Source: Bradyrhizobium sp. CCGB12
GTDB lineage: Bacteria; Pseudomonadota; Alphaproteobacteria; Rhizobiales; Xanthobacteraceae
Assembly (NCBI RefSeq): GCF_024199845.1
Contig: NZ_JANADO010000001.1
Location: 6,572,001-6,636,000 of the forward strand
DNA: 64,000 nucleotides
Direction of reading: 5' to 3'
Shown: positions 10,788 through 19,437 of the stretch, one piece after another
How the letters are laid out: each line of letters starts with the position of its first letter
Position numbering within the stretch: the first letter of the stretch is position 1
Made by a program: the position numbers and the translations under genes
The notes under the pieces: model-generated
The model's input: the letters and a program-made list of their open reading frames with translations, nothing else
Told to the model about the DNA's origin: nothing
Database searches by the model: none

Positions 10788-11129
10788 ATGACCTTCGACG
10801 ACGTCAGAAAATTTGCCCTGACGTGGCCGGAGGTCGAGGACGGCACCTCCTACGGCACGCCCGCACTGAAAGTGCGCAAGAAGATGCTGACGCGCCTCAA
10901 GGAAGACGGCGACAGCATGGTGATGCCCGATGTCCCGATCGACGAGCGCGCGATGCTGGTCGAGAGCCAGCCCAAGATCTTCTATTTCACCGATCATTAC
11001 GCCGACTATCCGATCGTGCTGATCCGGCTGTCCAAAGCGAAACGCGCAATCGTCGAGCCTCTTCTGCGGCGGCGCTGGCGCGGCCTCGCTTCGAAGGCGG
11101 CACGTGCGGCGTTCGACGCCAGCCTGTAG
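10788..11129 (+). CDS. MmcQ/YjbR family protein
   Basis: A 113-residue protein with the YjbR/CyaY-like fold pattern: MTFDDVRKFALTWPEVEDGTSYGTPALKV, a Phe/Tyr-rich strand KIFYFTDHYADYP, and a basic helical C-terminus (RLSKAKRAIVEPLLRRRWR). Family members are described as double-wing DNA-binding-like proteins, but no cellular role is known. It has a GAGG ribosome site and lies 24 bases after lepB, 12 bases before the nucleotidyltransferase-like gene, so the genes from tldD to 11708 may form one transcript. Confidence 0.85.
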   Translation: MTFDDVRKFALTWPEVEDGTSYGTPALKVRKKMLTRLKEDGDSMVMPDVPIDERAMLVESQPKIFYFTDHYADYPIVLIRLSKAKRAIVEPLLRRRWRGLASKAARAAFDASL

Positions 11130-11141
11130 GTCACGGCCGCG

Positions 11142-11708
11142 ATGGATCGCGATCGCTTCCTCGCACTTGCGCTCAAGAATCCGGTCAATGTTGCGATCAT
11201 CGAGCAGCTCCATCGTCTGGCGCTGCCGGATGCGTGGCTGGTAGCGGGGTGCCTGGTGCAGACGGTGTGGAACGTGATCACCAGGCGCGCGATCGACCAT
11301 GGCATTTCCGACTATGACATTTTCTATTTCGATCCTGATACATCATGGGAGGCGGAGGACGCGGTGATCCGGGACGTGCATGCGCGGCTCGCGCATCTCG
11401 GCGCCAATGTCGAGATCCGCAACCAGGCGCGCGTGCATCTGTGGTACCCCGACAAGCATGGCCTGCCCTATCCGCCGTTGATGCGCTCGACCGACGGCAT
11501 CGACCGCTTCCTCACAGAGAATACGCAAATCGGGGTGAGACGCGCGGGCGAGGGTTTCGACATCTACGCACCGCACGGCTTCGACGACGTCGCGCGATTG
11601 ATCGTGCGGCCGAATCGGGAGCTGAATTTTTCCGTCGCCAATTACGAAGCGAAGGCCGCGCGATGGAAGGCACTGTGGCCGGAGCTTACGGTGGTTGCGG
11701 CGGAGTGA
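11142..11708 (+). CDS. DUF925-type nucleotidyltransferase family protein
   Basis: A 188-residue protein. LVAGCLVQTVWN followed by HGISDYDIFYFD is the strand-helix and D-x-D arrangement of the DUF925/nucleotidyltransferase-fold family, where paired aspartates in SDYDIFYFD would bind metal. The later WYPDKHGLPYPPLMRSTDGIDRFL and FDIYAPHGFDDV segments are conserved in the family. Substrates are unknown. It ends just before an interspersed repeat at 11729, which probably ends the transcript. Confidence 0.8.
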   Translation: MDRDRFLALALKNPVNVAIIEQLHRLALPDAWLVAGCLVQTVWNVITRRAIDHGISDYDIFYFDPDTSWEAEDAVIRDVHARLAHLGANVEIRNQARVHLWYPDKHGLPYPPLMRSTDGIDRFLTENTQIGVRRAGEGFDIYAPHGFDDVARLIVRPNRELNFSVANYEAKAARWKALWPELTVVAAE

Positions 11709-11728
11709 GGTGCCGCTCCATCCTCCTC

Positions 11729-11806
11729 GTCATTGCGAGCGCATCGAAGCAATCCAGGCTGGTTCCGCGGAGGGATTCCGGATTGCTTCGCTAAGCTCGC
11801 AATGAT
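11729..11806. repeat. Interspersed repeat, GTCATTGCGAGC family, copy 1
   Basis: The arms GTCATTGCGAGCGCATCGAA and GCTTCGCTAAGCTCGCAATGA are near-complementary, with inner AGCAATCC/GGATTGCT and a TTCCGCGG centre. The same mosaic palindrome recurs at 28187-28271 and 46971-47091. It lies between convergent genes. Confidence 0.85.
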
Positions 11807-11814
11807 GGCGGCGC

Positions 11815-12381
11815 CTACCGCACCACGCCCGACGTAAATCCCGCTTTCCGCCGCGGCGGCTTGATTTCCTTCTTCAGAAAGCAGCGCGCCTCCCGGCCGG
11901 TATAGCCGGGACGGGCATAGGTGAAAGCGCGGCATTTGTTGTCGGCGGTGCACGCGGCCTTGCAGGCCTCTTCGCCTTCGCCGACCTTGAGCTCGAAATT
12001 GCGCAGGTCCCCGCCCGGGCGATCGATCGACGATTCCACGCCCTCGATGCGCGGCTCGATCACGCCGGCGCCGCGCACACCAGAGATGCAGCAACTGCCC
12101 GGCACCCGCGCCGGCACCGTGTTCTTGAGCCAGCACACGGCCGAGCCGCCTTCGACATCGGGATAGTTGAAGCTCCAGGAACGGCAGCGGCGGTCACGCT
12201 CGCAGAGCAGCGCACAATCCTCGGGATCGCCTGACGCGACCGGCGTATTGAAATAATCGCCGCCCGGACGATCGAACGCCGTCTGGGCCTGCGTCGGCAC
12301 GCTCGCAAGCGCGAGCGAAAGCAGCGCGGCGCATGCCACGACGCTTGCGATGACGCCCCCGGACAGGCGGCCCTTCCCCAT
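11815..12381 (-). CDS. Exported PAN/Apple-domain protein
   Basis: A 188-residue secreted protein with a signal peptide (hydrophobic VIASVVACAALLSLALASV, cleavage near TQAQ). The mature part is two tandem PAN/Apple-like modules: FDRPGGDYFNTP..CALLCERDRRCRSWSF..CWLKNTVP and IDRPGGDLRNFEL..CKAACTADNKCRAFTY..CFLKKEIK. Each module ends with a glycine-rich V-type tail (CISGVRGAGV, GFTSGVVR), and the even cysteine pattern suggests disulfides. PAN modules bind proteins or carbohydrates; here a periplasmic or surface role is inferred. There is no evident operon partner, and it is convergent with the gene ending at 11708. Confidence 0.85.
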   Translation of the reverse strand: MGKGRLSGGVIASVVACAALLSLALASVPTQAQTAFDRPGGDYFNTPVASGDPEDCALLCERDRRCRSWSFNYPDVEGGSAVCWLKNTVPARVPGSCCISGVRGAGVIEPRIEGVESSIDRPGGDLRNFELKVGEGEEACKAACTADNKCRAFTYARPGYTGREARCFLKKEIKPPRRKAGFTSGVVR

Positions 12382-12494
12382 TGGAACAGCTTTCGAGTTA
12401 TTGACGACGCTCAGGTTTTTTCAGCCGATCATTTGATCGCCGCAAACCTGTACGGGCGATGAACGGCTCAATGCCCGGTCGTTAGCCCATGGGA

Positions 12495-13865
12495 CTAGAA
12501 AGCGTATTCCGCGTAGGCCGGTTCCACCGAACCCTTCCAGGGACCATTAAACTTGTCCAGCATCTCCTCGGCCGGCGTCCGGCCGGAATCGATGATGCGA
12601 TCGAGCGGCTCCAGATGCCGGGTCTCGTCGCGGCCGAGCTGGTCGATCCGGCCGCGCCGGCGCAGGCCGGCATGTGCCAGAACGAGGCATTCCTTGGCGA
12701 TCTCGAAGAGATAGCGATCCTTGATCCGCGACTTGAAGCCGAAGCGCGGCACGTCGTCGCGCAGGGCCTGACGTTCATGCGCGCTCCAGTGCTTGACGAT
12801 CTCCCATGCGGCGTCGAGCGAAACATCGTCATAGAGCAGCCCGACCCAGAACGCCGATAGCGCCGGCAACCGGCCCCAGGGGCCACCGTCGGAGCCGCGC
12901 ATCTCGAGATAGCGCTTGAGTCGGACCTCCGGGAAGATCGTGGAGAGATGGTTGGCCCAGTCCGACAGCGTCGGCCGCTCGCCGGGAAGGTTGTTGTTGC
13001 GGCCGTCGAAGAAGGCGCGGAACGAGGAACCCGACACGTCGATATAATGCTCGCCGCGCTTGACGAAATACATGGGCACGTCGAGCGCATAGTCGACATA
13101 GCGCTCGAACCCCATGCCGTCCTCGAACGCCCACGGCATCATGCCCGAACGCGCATTGTCGGTGTCGCGCCAGATCTCGGAGCGGAAGGAGAGAAAGCCG
13201 TTCGACTTGCCCTCGGTGAACGGCGAATTGGCGAATAGAGCGGTCGCGACCGGCTGGAGTGCGAGCGAAACGCGCAGCTTCTTGACCATGTCGGCTTCCG
13301 AGGAGAAGTCGAGATTGGTCTGTACCGTGCAGGTCCGATACATCATGTCGAGGCCGTATTGACCGACCTTCGGCATGTAATTGGTCATGATCTTGTAGCG
13401 GCCCTTGGGCATCACCGGGATGTCCGCGCGCGACCAGGACGGCGTCATGCCGAGCCCGAGGAAGCCGATGCCGAGCGGGGTTGCGATCTCGCGCACCTGC
13501 GCTAGGTGCGCCATCAACTCGCTCTGGGTCTGGTGCACGTTCTCGACCGGCGCGCCGGAGAGTTCGAACTGTCCGCCGGGCTCGAGCGAGATCGCACCGC
13601 CGCCGGTGACGTCGTAGAGGCCGATGATGTTGCCCTGCTCCATGATCGGCTCCCAGCCCAGCAGGAGCTTCATGCCCTCGAGCAACGCGCCGATGCCGCG
13701 CACACCCTCGTACGGCACCGGACGGTGGCCTTCGAGCGTGAACGGCGTCTTCTCGTGCTCGGTGCCCATGCGGAATTCGGACGGGTCCTTGCAGCCGGCC
13801 TCGAACCACGCGACGAGTTCGTCGCGCGATTGCAGTGGCGTCATATCGATCTGGTCTCGCGCCAT
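12495..13865 (-). CDS. gshA: Glutamate--cysteine ligase (plant/alphaproteobacterial type)
   Basis: A 456-residue enzyme that makes gamma-glutamylcysteine, the first step of glutathione synthesis. RMGTEHEKTPF near residue 32 carries the acidic Mg/Glu-binding motif. GGAISLEPGGQFELSGAP and the MYRTCTVQTNLDFSSEADM stretch are typical of the plant-type clade, and the central MRGSDGGPWGRLPALSAFWVG matches the substrate pocket. The ATG at 13865 has a weak AGAG upstream. It stands alone; 102 bases separate it from the MarR gene, whose divergent partner is a glutathione transferase, so the three genes share a glutathione theme. Confidence 0.95.
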   Translation of the reverse strand: MARDQIDMTPLQSRDELVAWFEAGCKDPSEFRMGTEHEKTPFTLEGHRPVPYEGVRGIGALLEGMKLLLGWEPIMEQGNIIGLYDVTGGGAISLEPGGQFELSGAPVENVHQTQSELMAHLAQVREIATPLGIGFLGLGMTPSWSRADIPVMPKGRYKIMTNYMPKVGQYGLDMMYRTCTVQTNLDFSSEADMVKKLRVSLALQPVATALFANSPFTEGKSNGFLSFRSEIWRDTDNARSGMMPWAFEDGMGFERYVDYALDVPMYFVKRGEHYIDVSGSSFRAFFDGRNNNLPGERPTLSDWANHLSTIFPEVRLKRYLEMRGSDGGPWGRLPALSAFWVGLLYDDVSLDAAWEIVKHWSAHERQALRDDVPRFGFKSRIKDRYLFEIAKECLVLAHAGLRRRGRIDQLGRDETRHLEPLDRIIDSGRTPAEEMLDKFNGPWKGSVEPAYAEYAF

Positions 13866-13964
13866 ATCAAACTCTAATCAAAAGCGCTTCGACCGAACGC
13901 GCGTGGGTGACGGGGAAGGTCCGCGAACCCGCCGGGCGCGCGGACGTGCTGGTTTGCCGCGCGA

Positions 13965-14462
13965 TCATCGCGACGGTGTGCTTTCGTTGACGTTGGCGAC
14001 GGGCGGCAATTTCATCTCGCCGCACGAACAGCCCAACCGATCGAGCAGAGCGCTGAGCTTGACGGCGTCGGCATCCGACAGTTTCGAACCGACATATTTC
14101 TCGATTGCGGCGGAATAGGCGCCCCACATCCGCTTCTGCAACTCGCGGCCGGCTTCCGTGATCTCGACGAACTGGCCACGCTTGTCGATCTTGCATTCGC
14201 GCCGCGAGGCGAGGCCTTCGTCGACCAGACGGTCGATCAGGCGCGAGGTCGAGTATTGCGGGATCAGCATCTGGCGTTCGAGCTCCACCGGCCGCAGCTC
14301 GCCCGAGGGGGCGCGGGACAGTTCGAGCAGCGCGTCATACCAGGCGAGCGGCGGGAAGCCGGCCTTCTTCAGGTCCTGCTCGACGCAATCGAGCACGCGG
14401 CTCTGCACCCGCATCAGGCGGATCCAGGCGGAAGTTGCCTCGGTCGATGGTTTGCGTTTCAT
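13965..14462 (-). CDS. MarR-family transcriptional regulator
   Basis: A 165-residue winged-helix regulator. Helices AWIRLMRVQSRVLDCVEQDL and YDALLELSRAPSGELRPVEL are followed by the recognition helix region IPQYSTSRLIDRLVDEGL and the wing ASRRECKIDKRGQFVEITEAG, the standard MarR order. A C-terminal GCSCGEMK contains two cysteines that might sense oxidants or electrophiles; this is inference. I chose the ATG at 14462 over an upstream TTG. It is divergent from a glutathione S-transferase gene, with a perfect 18-bp palindrome in the 126-base gap, so repression of both genes is likely. Confidence 0.92.
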   Translation of the reverse strand: MKRKPSTEATSAWIRLMRVQSRVLDCVEQDLKKAGFPPLAWYDALLELSRAPSGELRPVELERQMLIPQYSTSRLIDRLVDEGLASRRECKIDKRGQFVEITEAGRELQKRMWGAYSAAIEKYVGSKLSDADAVKLSALLDRLGCSCGEMKLPPVANVNESTPSR

Positions 14463-14499
14463 GGTCCCGCTCAAGCTCGTCGCCCGTCTCTTACCTCAT

Positions 14500-14517
14500 T
14501 TGATGCAGCTGCATCAA
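14500..14517. promoter_or_regulatory. Palindromic operator between MarR and GST genes
   Basis: TTGATGCAGCTGCATCAA is a perfect 18-bp palindrome 38 bases from the MarR start and 71 bases from the GST start. A related half-site, AAGCAGATGCAT, lies downstream at about 14531-14542. Size and place fit a MarR dimer site. Confidence 0.7.
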
Positions 14518-14519
14518 TC

Positions 14520-14548
14520 TTGACTATTTCAAGCAGATGCATGTAGTC
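14520..14548 (+). promoter_or_regulatory. Candidate promoter of the GST gene
   Basis: TTGACT (14520-14525) and GTAGTC (14543-14548) are 17 bases apart. The -10 is poor. The palindrome ends two bases upstream of the -35, a position where a bound regulator would interfere with polymerase. Confidence 0.35.
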
Positions 14549-14588
14549 GTTCTTTCGCACGAGCCAAGCGTCAAGAGGAGGAAATTCC

Positions 14589-15203
14589 ATGAAACTGTAC
14601 TATTCGCCCGGTGCCTGCTCGCTGTCCCCCCACATCGCGCTCCTGGAAGCCGGCCTGCCCTATGAGCTGGTCAAGGTCGATATCCGGGCCAAGAAGCTCG
14701 AAAATGGTGAGGATTATCTGAAGCTGAACCCCAAGGGCCAGGTCCCTGCGCTGGGCCTCGACAGTGGTGAGATCGTGACCGAAGGTCCCGTGATTGTCCA
14801 GATGATCGCCGATCAGGCATCAAGCAAGGCGCTGGCCCCGGCCCACGGCAGTTCCGAGCGCTACAAGCTGCTCGAATGGCTCAACTTCCTCACCTCGGAG
14901 GTGCACAAGAGCTTCGGCCCGCTGTTCGCGCCGGCGCTGAACGACGAGGCCAAGGCCTTCTTTAGGGACCGCGTGATGGGCAAGCTGAAATACATCGACA
15001 GCCAGCTCGCCGGCCGGGACTATCTCATGGGCAAGCAGTTCACGGTCGCCGACGGTTATCTCTTCACGATGTTGACCTGGGGCGACCGGATGAAGTTCGA
15101 CCTCTCGGCGATGCCGAACCTTGCCGCCTACAAGGCCCGCGTCGCGGCGCGGCCCCAGGTGCAGGAAGCGCTGAAGAAGGAAGGGCTGGCCCAGGCGAAG
15201 TAA
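14589..15203 (+). CDS. Glutathione S-transferase, beta class
   Basis: A 204-residue GST. The thioredoxin-like N-terminal domain begins MKLYYSPGACSLSPHIAL, in which Cys10 is the beta-class catalytic residue. NPKGQVPAL with the cis-proline and TEGPVIVQ (TEG in place of the usual ES glutathione-binding pair) complete the G site. The helical C-terminal domain ends with the QFTVADGYLFTM N-capping box. Beta-class enzymes bind glutathione tightly and can detoxify electrophiles. The strong AAGAGGAGGAAA ribosome site fixes the ATG at 14589. A terminator follows at 15230-15255. Confidence 0.95.
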   Translation: MKLYYSPGACSLSPHIALLEAGLPYELVKVDIRAKKLENGEDYLKLNPKGQVPALGLDSGEIVTEGPVIVQMIADQASSKALAPAHGSSERYKLLEWLNFLTSEVHKSFGPLFAPALNDEAKAFFRDRVMGKLKYIDSQLAGRDYLMGKQFTVADGYLFTMLTWGDRMKFDLSAMPNLAAYKARVAARPQVQEALKKEGLAQAK

Positions 15204-15229
15204 ACGCTCGCATGCTGCAACAGGCGAAA

Positions 15230-15255
15230 GGCCGGATCGACGATCCGGCCTTTTT
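15230..15255 (+). terminator. Rho-independent terminator after GST
   Basis: GGCCGGATCG and CGATCCGGCC around a single A, followed by TTTTT: a classic terminator 26 bases after the GST stop. The same stem sequence recurs at 15668-15688. Confidence 0.9.
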
Positions 15256-15316
15256 CATGCTGAACCATTCGATCGGCGACGCCGTCGAAGGAACAGCCCC
15301 CGGAGACAGTTGCCTC

Positions 15317-15664
15317 ATGAACATGATCGTCCTCATGACCGCCGCCGCCGGCGCGCCGCTCGCGATGCTTGGCTTGTCGACACCGGCCGCGCCGCAGCGC
15401 GATTGCATCTTCATGATCCATCCACAGATCACCTCGACCGTGTTCGAGAGCAAGGAAGGGAAGATCGTCTTTCCGGACCGCCCGACCGAATATCCGTGCA
15501 GCTACGCCAAAGGGAAGAGCGGAACGGACATCGCCTTCACCAACCAGAAAGGCTGGCGCTTCGAGGTCCGCATCGGCCGCGGCGACGAAGGCACCTGGAA
15601 AGCCAGTCTCGCCGACGATGCGGTGTCGGGCCGCGCGTTCTCGCCGTTCGGCAACGGCAAATAA
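15317..15664 (+). CDS. Small exported hypothetical protein
   Basis: A 115-residue protein starting MNMIVLMTAAAGAPLAMLGL, a plausible signal peptide with cleavage near PAAPQ. The mature region has two cysteines (RDCIF and YPCSY), a KGKSGTDIAFTNQKGWRFEV beta-rich stretch and a Gly/Asp-rich end. I do not recognise the family. The start at 15317 gives a hydrophobic N-terminus; the longer frame upstream runs through the preceding terminator. It sits between two terminators with the same stem and has only 61 bases of upstream DNA after the first one, so its promoter must lie there or in the GST transcript read-through. Confidence 0.6.
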   Translation: MNMIVLMTAAAGAPLAMLGLSTPAAPQRDCIFMIHPQITSTVFESKEGKIVFPDRPTEYPCSYAKGKSGTDIAFTNQKGWRFEVRIGRGDEGTWKASLADDAVSGRAFSPFGNGK

Positions 15665-15667
15665 AAA

Positions 15668-15695
15668 GGCCGGATCGATGATCCGGCCTCTTTTA
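15668..15695 (+). terminator. Rho-independent terminator
   Basis: GGCCGGATC-GAT-GATCCGGCC followed by CTCTTTTA. The stem is the same as in the terminator at 15230 and lies three bases after the stop of the small exported protein. Confidence 0.88.
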
Positions 15696-15702
15696 TTTCT
15701 TC

Positions 15703-15787
15703 GTAGCCCGGATGGAGCAAAGCGCAATCCGGGGGCTCTCGCGAGCTGAAAGACTTTCCCGGATTGCGCTGCGCTTCATCCGGGCTA
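15703..15787. repeat. Interspersed palindromic repeat, GTAGCCCGGAT family
   Basis: GTAGCCCGGATGGAGCAAAG and the distal CGCTTCATCCGGGCTAC are complementary ends, with inner CGCAATCCGGG/CCCGGATTGCG. It lies between convergent genes. This end sequence is a frequent dispersed element in Bradyrhizobium-like genomes. Confidence 0.8.
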
Positions 15788-15804
15788 CGAGCTACGAGCG
15801 CGCC

Positions 15805-18018
15805 TTAAGCCGCCGCCTTCTTCGGCGCGAAGCGGCCGTAGAAGGTCTCGCCCTTGGCGGCCATCTCTTCGAGCAGCTTCGGCGGCGTGAAGCGCGAGCC
15901 GTACTTTGCCTCCAGCTTGTGGCAGAGCTCGACGAACGTCTTCGTGCCCATGAAGTCGATGTAGGACAGCGTGCCGCCGGTGAACGGCGCGAAGCCGAAG
16001 CCGAGGATCGAGCCGACATCCGCCTCGCGCGGATCGGTGATGACATGGTCCTCCACCGTGCGCGCGGCTTCCACCGCCTGCACCACCAGGAAGCGCTGCT
16101 TCAGCTCCTCGACGTCGAGCGTATCAGGATCGAGCTGCTTCGGCTGGAGCGCGGAGAGACCCGGCCACAGGCTCTTCTGGCCCTTGCCCTTCTCAGGATA
16201 GTCGTAGAAGCCCTTGCTGTTCTTGCGGCCCAGGCGACCCTGGTTCTCGACCATTTCCACCATCAGCTTCTTCTGATCGGGATTGATGGCGTTGGGGCCG
16301 AGATCGGCTTCGGTCGCCTTCATGATCTTGAGGCCGAGGTCGAGCGCGACTTCGTCCGAGAGCGAGAGCGGGCCGACAGGCATGCCGGCCATCTTGGCGC
16401 AGTTCTCGATCATCGCCGGCGGCACGCCTTCGAGGAACATCTCGTTGCCTTCGGCGACGTAGCGGCCGACGCAGCGGTTGGCGAAGAAGCCGCGGGAGTC
16501 GTTGACCACGATCGGCGTCTTGCCGATCTGCCGGACGTAATCGAGTGCGGTCGCCAACGCGAGATCGCCGGTGTTCTTGCCGAGGATGATCTCGACCAGC
16601 ATCATCTTCTCGACCGGCGAGAAGAAGTGGATGCCGACGAACTTGCCCTGGTCCTTGAAGCTCTCGGCCAGCGAGGTGATCGGCAGCGTCGAGGTGTTGG
16701 AGGCGAAGATCACGTCGGGCTTGAGATATTGCTGCGCCTTGGCGAAGGTCTCCGCCTTGACCTTGCGGTCCTCGAACACGGCCTCGATGACGAGGTCGAC
16801 GTCTCTCAGCGCGGAATAGTCCGCGGTCGGCGTGATGCGCGCGAGCAGGGCTTCGGCATCACCAGGCTTGGCGCGGCCCTTCTTGATCTGCTCCTCGATC
16901 ACCTTCTGCGCATGCGCCTTGCCCTTGTCGGCGCTTTCTTGGTCGCGATCGATCAGGACGACGTCGAGGCCGGCGCGGGCGGAGACGTAGCCGACGCTGG
17001 CGCCCATGAAGCCGGCGCCGATCACGGCGATCTTCTTCACCTTGGTCGGGGCTACGTCCTTCGGACGGCGCGCGCCCTTGTTGAGCTCCTGCATCGACAG
17101 GAACAGGCTGCGGATCATCGCAGCCGCTTCCTTCGAGCGCAGCACCGAGGTGAAGTAGCGCGACTCGACACGCAGCGCGGCGTCGATCGGCAGCTGCAGG
17201 CCTTCATAGACACAGCTCATGATCGCGCGCGCGGCCGGGTAGTTGTCGTAGGTCTCGCGGCGATAGATCGCGTTGCCGGCGGGGAACATCATCATGCCGG
17301 CCTTGGAGAACACCGGGCCGCCGGGGAGCTTGAAACCCTTCTCGTCCCAGGGCGCGACCGCCTTACCGCCGCCCTTGATCCAATCCTTCGCGGCCTTGAC
17401 GAGGTCGGCGGCGGGAACGATGGCGTGGATCAGGTTCAGCGCCTTGGCCTTCTCCACCGTAACAGGATCACCCTTGAGCAGGATCGTCATGGCGTCCTGC
17501 GGCGGCACCAGGCGTGGCACGCGCTGCGTGCCGCCGGCGCCGGGGAACAGGCCGACCTTGACCTCGGGCAGACCGAGGCGGGTCTTGGGGTTCTCGGCTG
17601 CGACGCGATAGTGGCAGCACAGCGTGATCTCGAAACCGCCGCCGAGCGCGAGGCCGTTGATCGCAGCCGCCCACGGCTTGCCCGAGGTTTCGATCGAGCG
17701 CAGCACCTGCGAGAAGCGGCGGCTCTGGTCGAACAGCATCTGGTTGGCGGCGGTCTCGCCCTGCTCTTTGAGAACCTTCGCGTAAGCCTGGTTCATGCCT
17801 TCGAGCATGGAGAGGTCGGCACCGGCGCAGAACGCCTCTTTCGCGGAGGTGATGACGACGCCCTTCACCGCGGCGTCAGCCGTGGTCGCCTTGACGATCG
17901 CGTCGAGCTCGCTGGTCGAGGTTTCGTCGAGCACGTTCATCGAACGGCCCGGGATGTCCCACGTGACGAGCGCGATGCCGTCGGAATCGGTCTCAACCTT
18001 GAAGTTCTTGTACGACAT
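15805..18018 (-). CDS. FadB/FadJ-like 3-hydroxyacyl-CoA dehydrogenase/enoyl-CoA hydratase
   Basis: A 737-residue bifunctional beta-oxidation enzyme. The N-terminal crotonase domain (about 1-190) has [10 protein letters not shown] and [10 protein letters not shown] for the oxyanion hole, and [15 protein letters not shown] with the catalytic glutamate. An NAD-binding domain begins near residue 330 with [13 protein letters not shown], contains SNTSTLPI and the catalytic-histidine motif HFFSPVEKM, and is followed by C-terminal dehydrogenase domains. The ATG at 18018 has GAGGAG upstream. It is the last gene of the operon after the acyl-CoA dehydrogenase and thiolase, separated from the thiolase by a dispersed repeat. 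Substrate chain length is not predictable. Confidence 0.95.
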   Translation of the reverse strand: MSYKNFKVETDSDGIALVTWDIPGRSMNVLDETSTSELDAIVKATTADAAVKGVVITSAKEAFCAGADLSMLEGMNQAYAKVLKEQGETAANQMLFDQSRRFSQVLRSIETSGKPWAAAINGLALGGGFEITLCCHYRVAAENPKTRLGLPEVKVGLFPGAGGTQRVPRLVPPQDAMTILLKGDPVTVEKAKALNLIHAIVPAADLVKAAKDWIKGGGKAVAPWDEKGFKLPGGPVFSKAGMMMFPAGNAIYRRETYDNYPAARAIMSCVYEGLQLPIDAALRVESRYFTSVLRSKEAAAMIRSLFLSMQELNKGARRPKDVAPTKVKKIAVIGAGFMGASVGYVSARAGLDVVLIDRDQESADKGKAHAQKVIEEQIKKGRAKPGDAEALLARITPTADYSALRDVDLVIEAVFEDRKVKAETFAKAQQYLKPDVIFASNTSTLPITSLAESFKDQGKFVGIHFFSPVEKMMLVEIILGKNTGDLALATALDYVRQIGKTPIVVNDSRGFFANRCVGRYVAEGNEMFLEGVPPAMIENCAKMAGMPVGPLSLSDEVALDLGLKIMKATEADLGPNAINPDQKKLMVEMVENQGRLGRKNSKGFYDYPEKGKGQKSLWPGLSALQPKQLDPDTLDVEELKQRFLVVQAVEAARTVEDHVITDPREADVGSILGFGFAPFTGGTLSYIDFMGTKTFVELCHKLEAKYGSRFTPPKLLEEMAAKGETFYGRFAPKKAAA

Positions 18019-18075
18019 GTTGGTTGCTCCTCGGTGCCGCAGCCGATCGCAGGCGCGGCGGTTGATGGTGATCTC

Positions 18076-18163
18076 GTAGGGTGGGCAAAGGCGCTCTTGC
18101 GCCGTGCCCACCATCACTCGCGGAGATATCAGTGGTGGGCACGTTTCGCTTTGCCCACCCTAC
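18076..18163. repeat. Interspersed repeat, GTAGGGTGGG family, copy 1
   Basis: GTAGGGTGGGCAAAGGCG and CGCTTTGCCCACCCTAC form the outer arms, with inner GTGCCCACCA/TGGTGGGCAC. It fills most of the gap between thiolase and FadB-like genes and may cut expression of the distal gene. A second copy is at 30952-31092. Confidence 0.85.
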
Positions 18164-18172
18164 GGCAGCTCG

Positions 18173-19381
18173 TTACACCCGCTCGATGATGGTCGCGGTG
18201 CCCATGCCGCCGCCGATGCACAGCGTGACCAGGGCGGTGGACTTGTTGGTGCGCTCGAGCTCATCGAGCACGGTGCCGAGGATCATCGCGCCGGTCGCAC
18301 CGAGCGGATGGCCGAGCGCGATGGCGCCGCCGTTGACGTTGATCTTGGCGTTGTCGATGTCGAAGGCCTGGATGTAGCGCAGCACGACCGAGGCGAAGGC
18401 CTCGTTGAGCTCGAACAGGTCGATGTCCGACTTCTTCATGCCGGAACGTGCGAACAGCTTTTCGGTGACGTCGACCGGACCGGTCAGCATCATCGCCGGC
18501 TCCGAGCCGACATTGGCAAACGCACGGATTTTTGCGCGCGGCTTCAGGCCATACTTCGCGCCCGCTTCCTTGCTGCCGAGCAGCACGGCACCGGCGCCGT
18601 CGACGATGCCGGAGGAGTTGCCGGCGTGGTGCACGTAATTGACGCGCTCGATCTCGGGGTGCGACTGCACGGCGACGCCGTCGAAACCGCCCATCTGCGC
18701 CATCATCGTGAACGACGGCTGCAACTGCGCCAGCGACTGCATCGTCGTCGTGGGACGCATGTGCTCGTCCTTGGCGAGGATGGTGAGGCCGTTGATGTCC
18801 TTCACCGGCACGACCGACTTGTTGAAGCGGCCTTCGTCCCAGGCCTTGCCGGCGCGTTGCTGGCTCTGCACCGCATAAGCATCGACGTCGTCGCGGGAGA
18901 AGCCGTATTTGGTCGCGATCAGATCGGCCGACACGCCCTGCGGCATGAAATAGGCCGGCACCGCCATCGAAGGATCCATCGGCCAGGCTCCGCCGGAGGC
19001 GCCGATACCGACGCGGCTCATCGATTCGGCGCCGCCGCCGATGACGAGCTCATGCTGGCCGCTCATCACCTGAGCTGCGGCAAAGTTCACGGCATCGAGG
19101 CCGGAGGCGCAGAAGCGGCTGATCTGCACGCCGGGCACGGCTTCGCCGAGACCGGCCTTCAGCGCGGCAAAGCGCGCGATGTCGGAGCCGGCTTCACCGA
19201 CCGGATCGACCACGCCGAGCACGACGTCGTCGACGGAATCCTCAGGCAAGTTATTGCGATCCTTCAGCGCCTTCAACGGCACGGTCGCGAGCGCGAGCGC
19301 CGTGACTTCGTGCAGCGCGCCGTCCGCCTTGCCGCGGCCGCGCGGGGTGCGAACGTGGTCGTAGATGAATGCCTCAGGCAT
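18173..19381 (-). CDS. Acetyl-CoA C-acyltransferase (thiolase)
   Basis: A 402-residue thiolase that cleaves 3-ketoacyl-CoA in the last step of beta-oxidation, or condenses acetyl-CoA in reverse. The nucleophilic cysteine is Cys91 in [12 protein letters not shown], the catalytic histidine is in [15 protein letters not shown] (about residue 358) and the second cysteine in CIGGGMG (about 388). FELNEAFA, another family motif, is intact. It lies 56 bases after the acyl-CoA dehydrogenase gene and upstream of the FadB-like gene, which argues for fatty acid degradation. Confidence 0.95.
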   Translation of the reverse strand: MPEAFIYDHVRTPRGRGKADGALHEVTALALATVPLKALKDRNNLPEDSVDDVVLGVVDPVGEAGSDIARFAALKAGLGEAVPGVQISRFCASGLDAVNFAAAQVMSGQHELVIGGGAESMSRVGIGASGGAWPMDPSMAVPAYFMPQGVSADLIATKYGFSRDDVDAYAVQSQQRAGKAWDEGRFNKSVVPVKDINGLTILAKDEHMRPTTTMQSLAQLQPSFTMMAQMGGFDGVAVQSHPEIERVNYVHHAGNSSGIVDGAGAVLLGSKEAGAKYGLKPRAKIRAFANVGSEPAMMLTGPVDVTEKLFARSGMKKSDIDLFELNEAFASVVLRYIQAFDIDNAKINVNGGAIALGHPLGATGAMILGTVLDELERTNKSTALVTLCIGGGMGTATIIERV

Positions 19382-19437
19382 GACGCCCTCCTGATGTGAT
19401 GTTCAGATACGATTGGGAGCCGGCAGCGGAAGCAGGC

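Noticed and set aside
15712..18189. Very long open frame opposite the FadB-like gene
   Set aside because: It is antisense to a gene with full domain motifs; such frames arise from high GC third positions. Its protein is Arg/His-rich with no family resemblance and no ribosome site.
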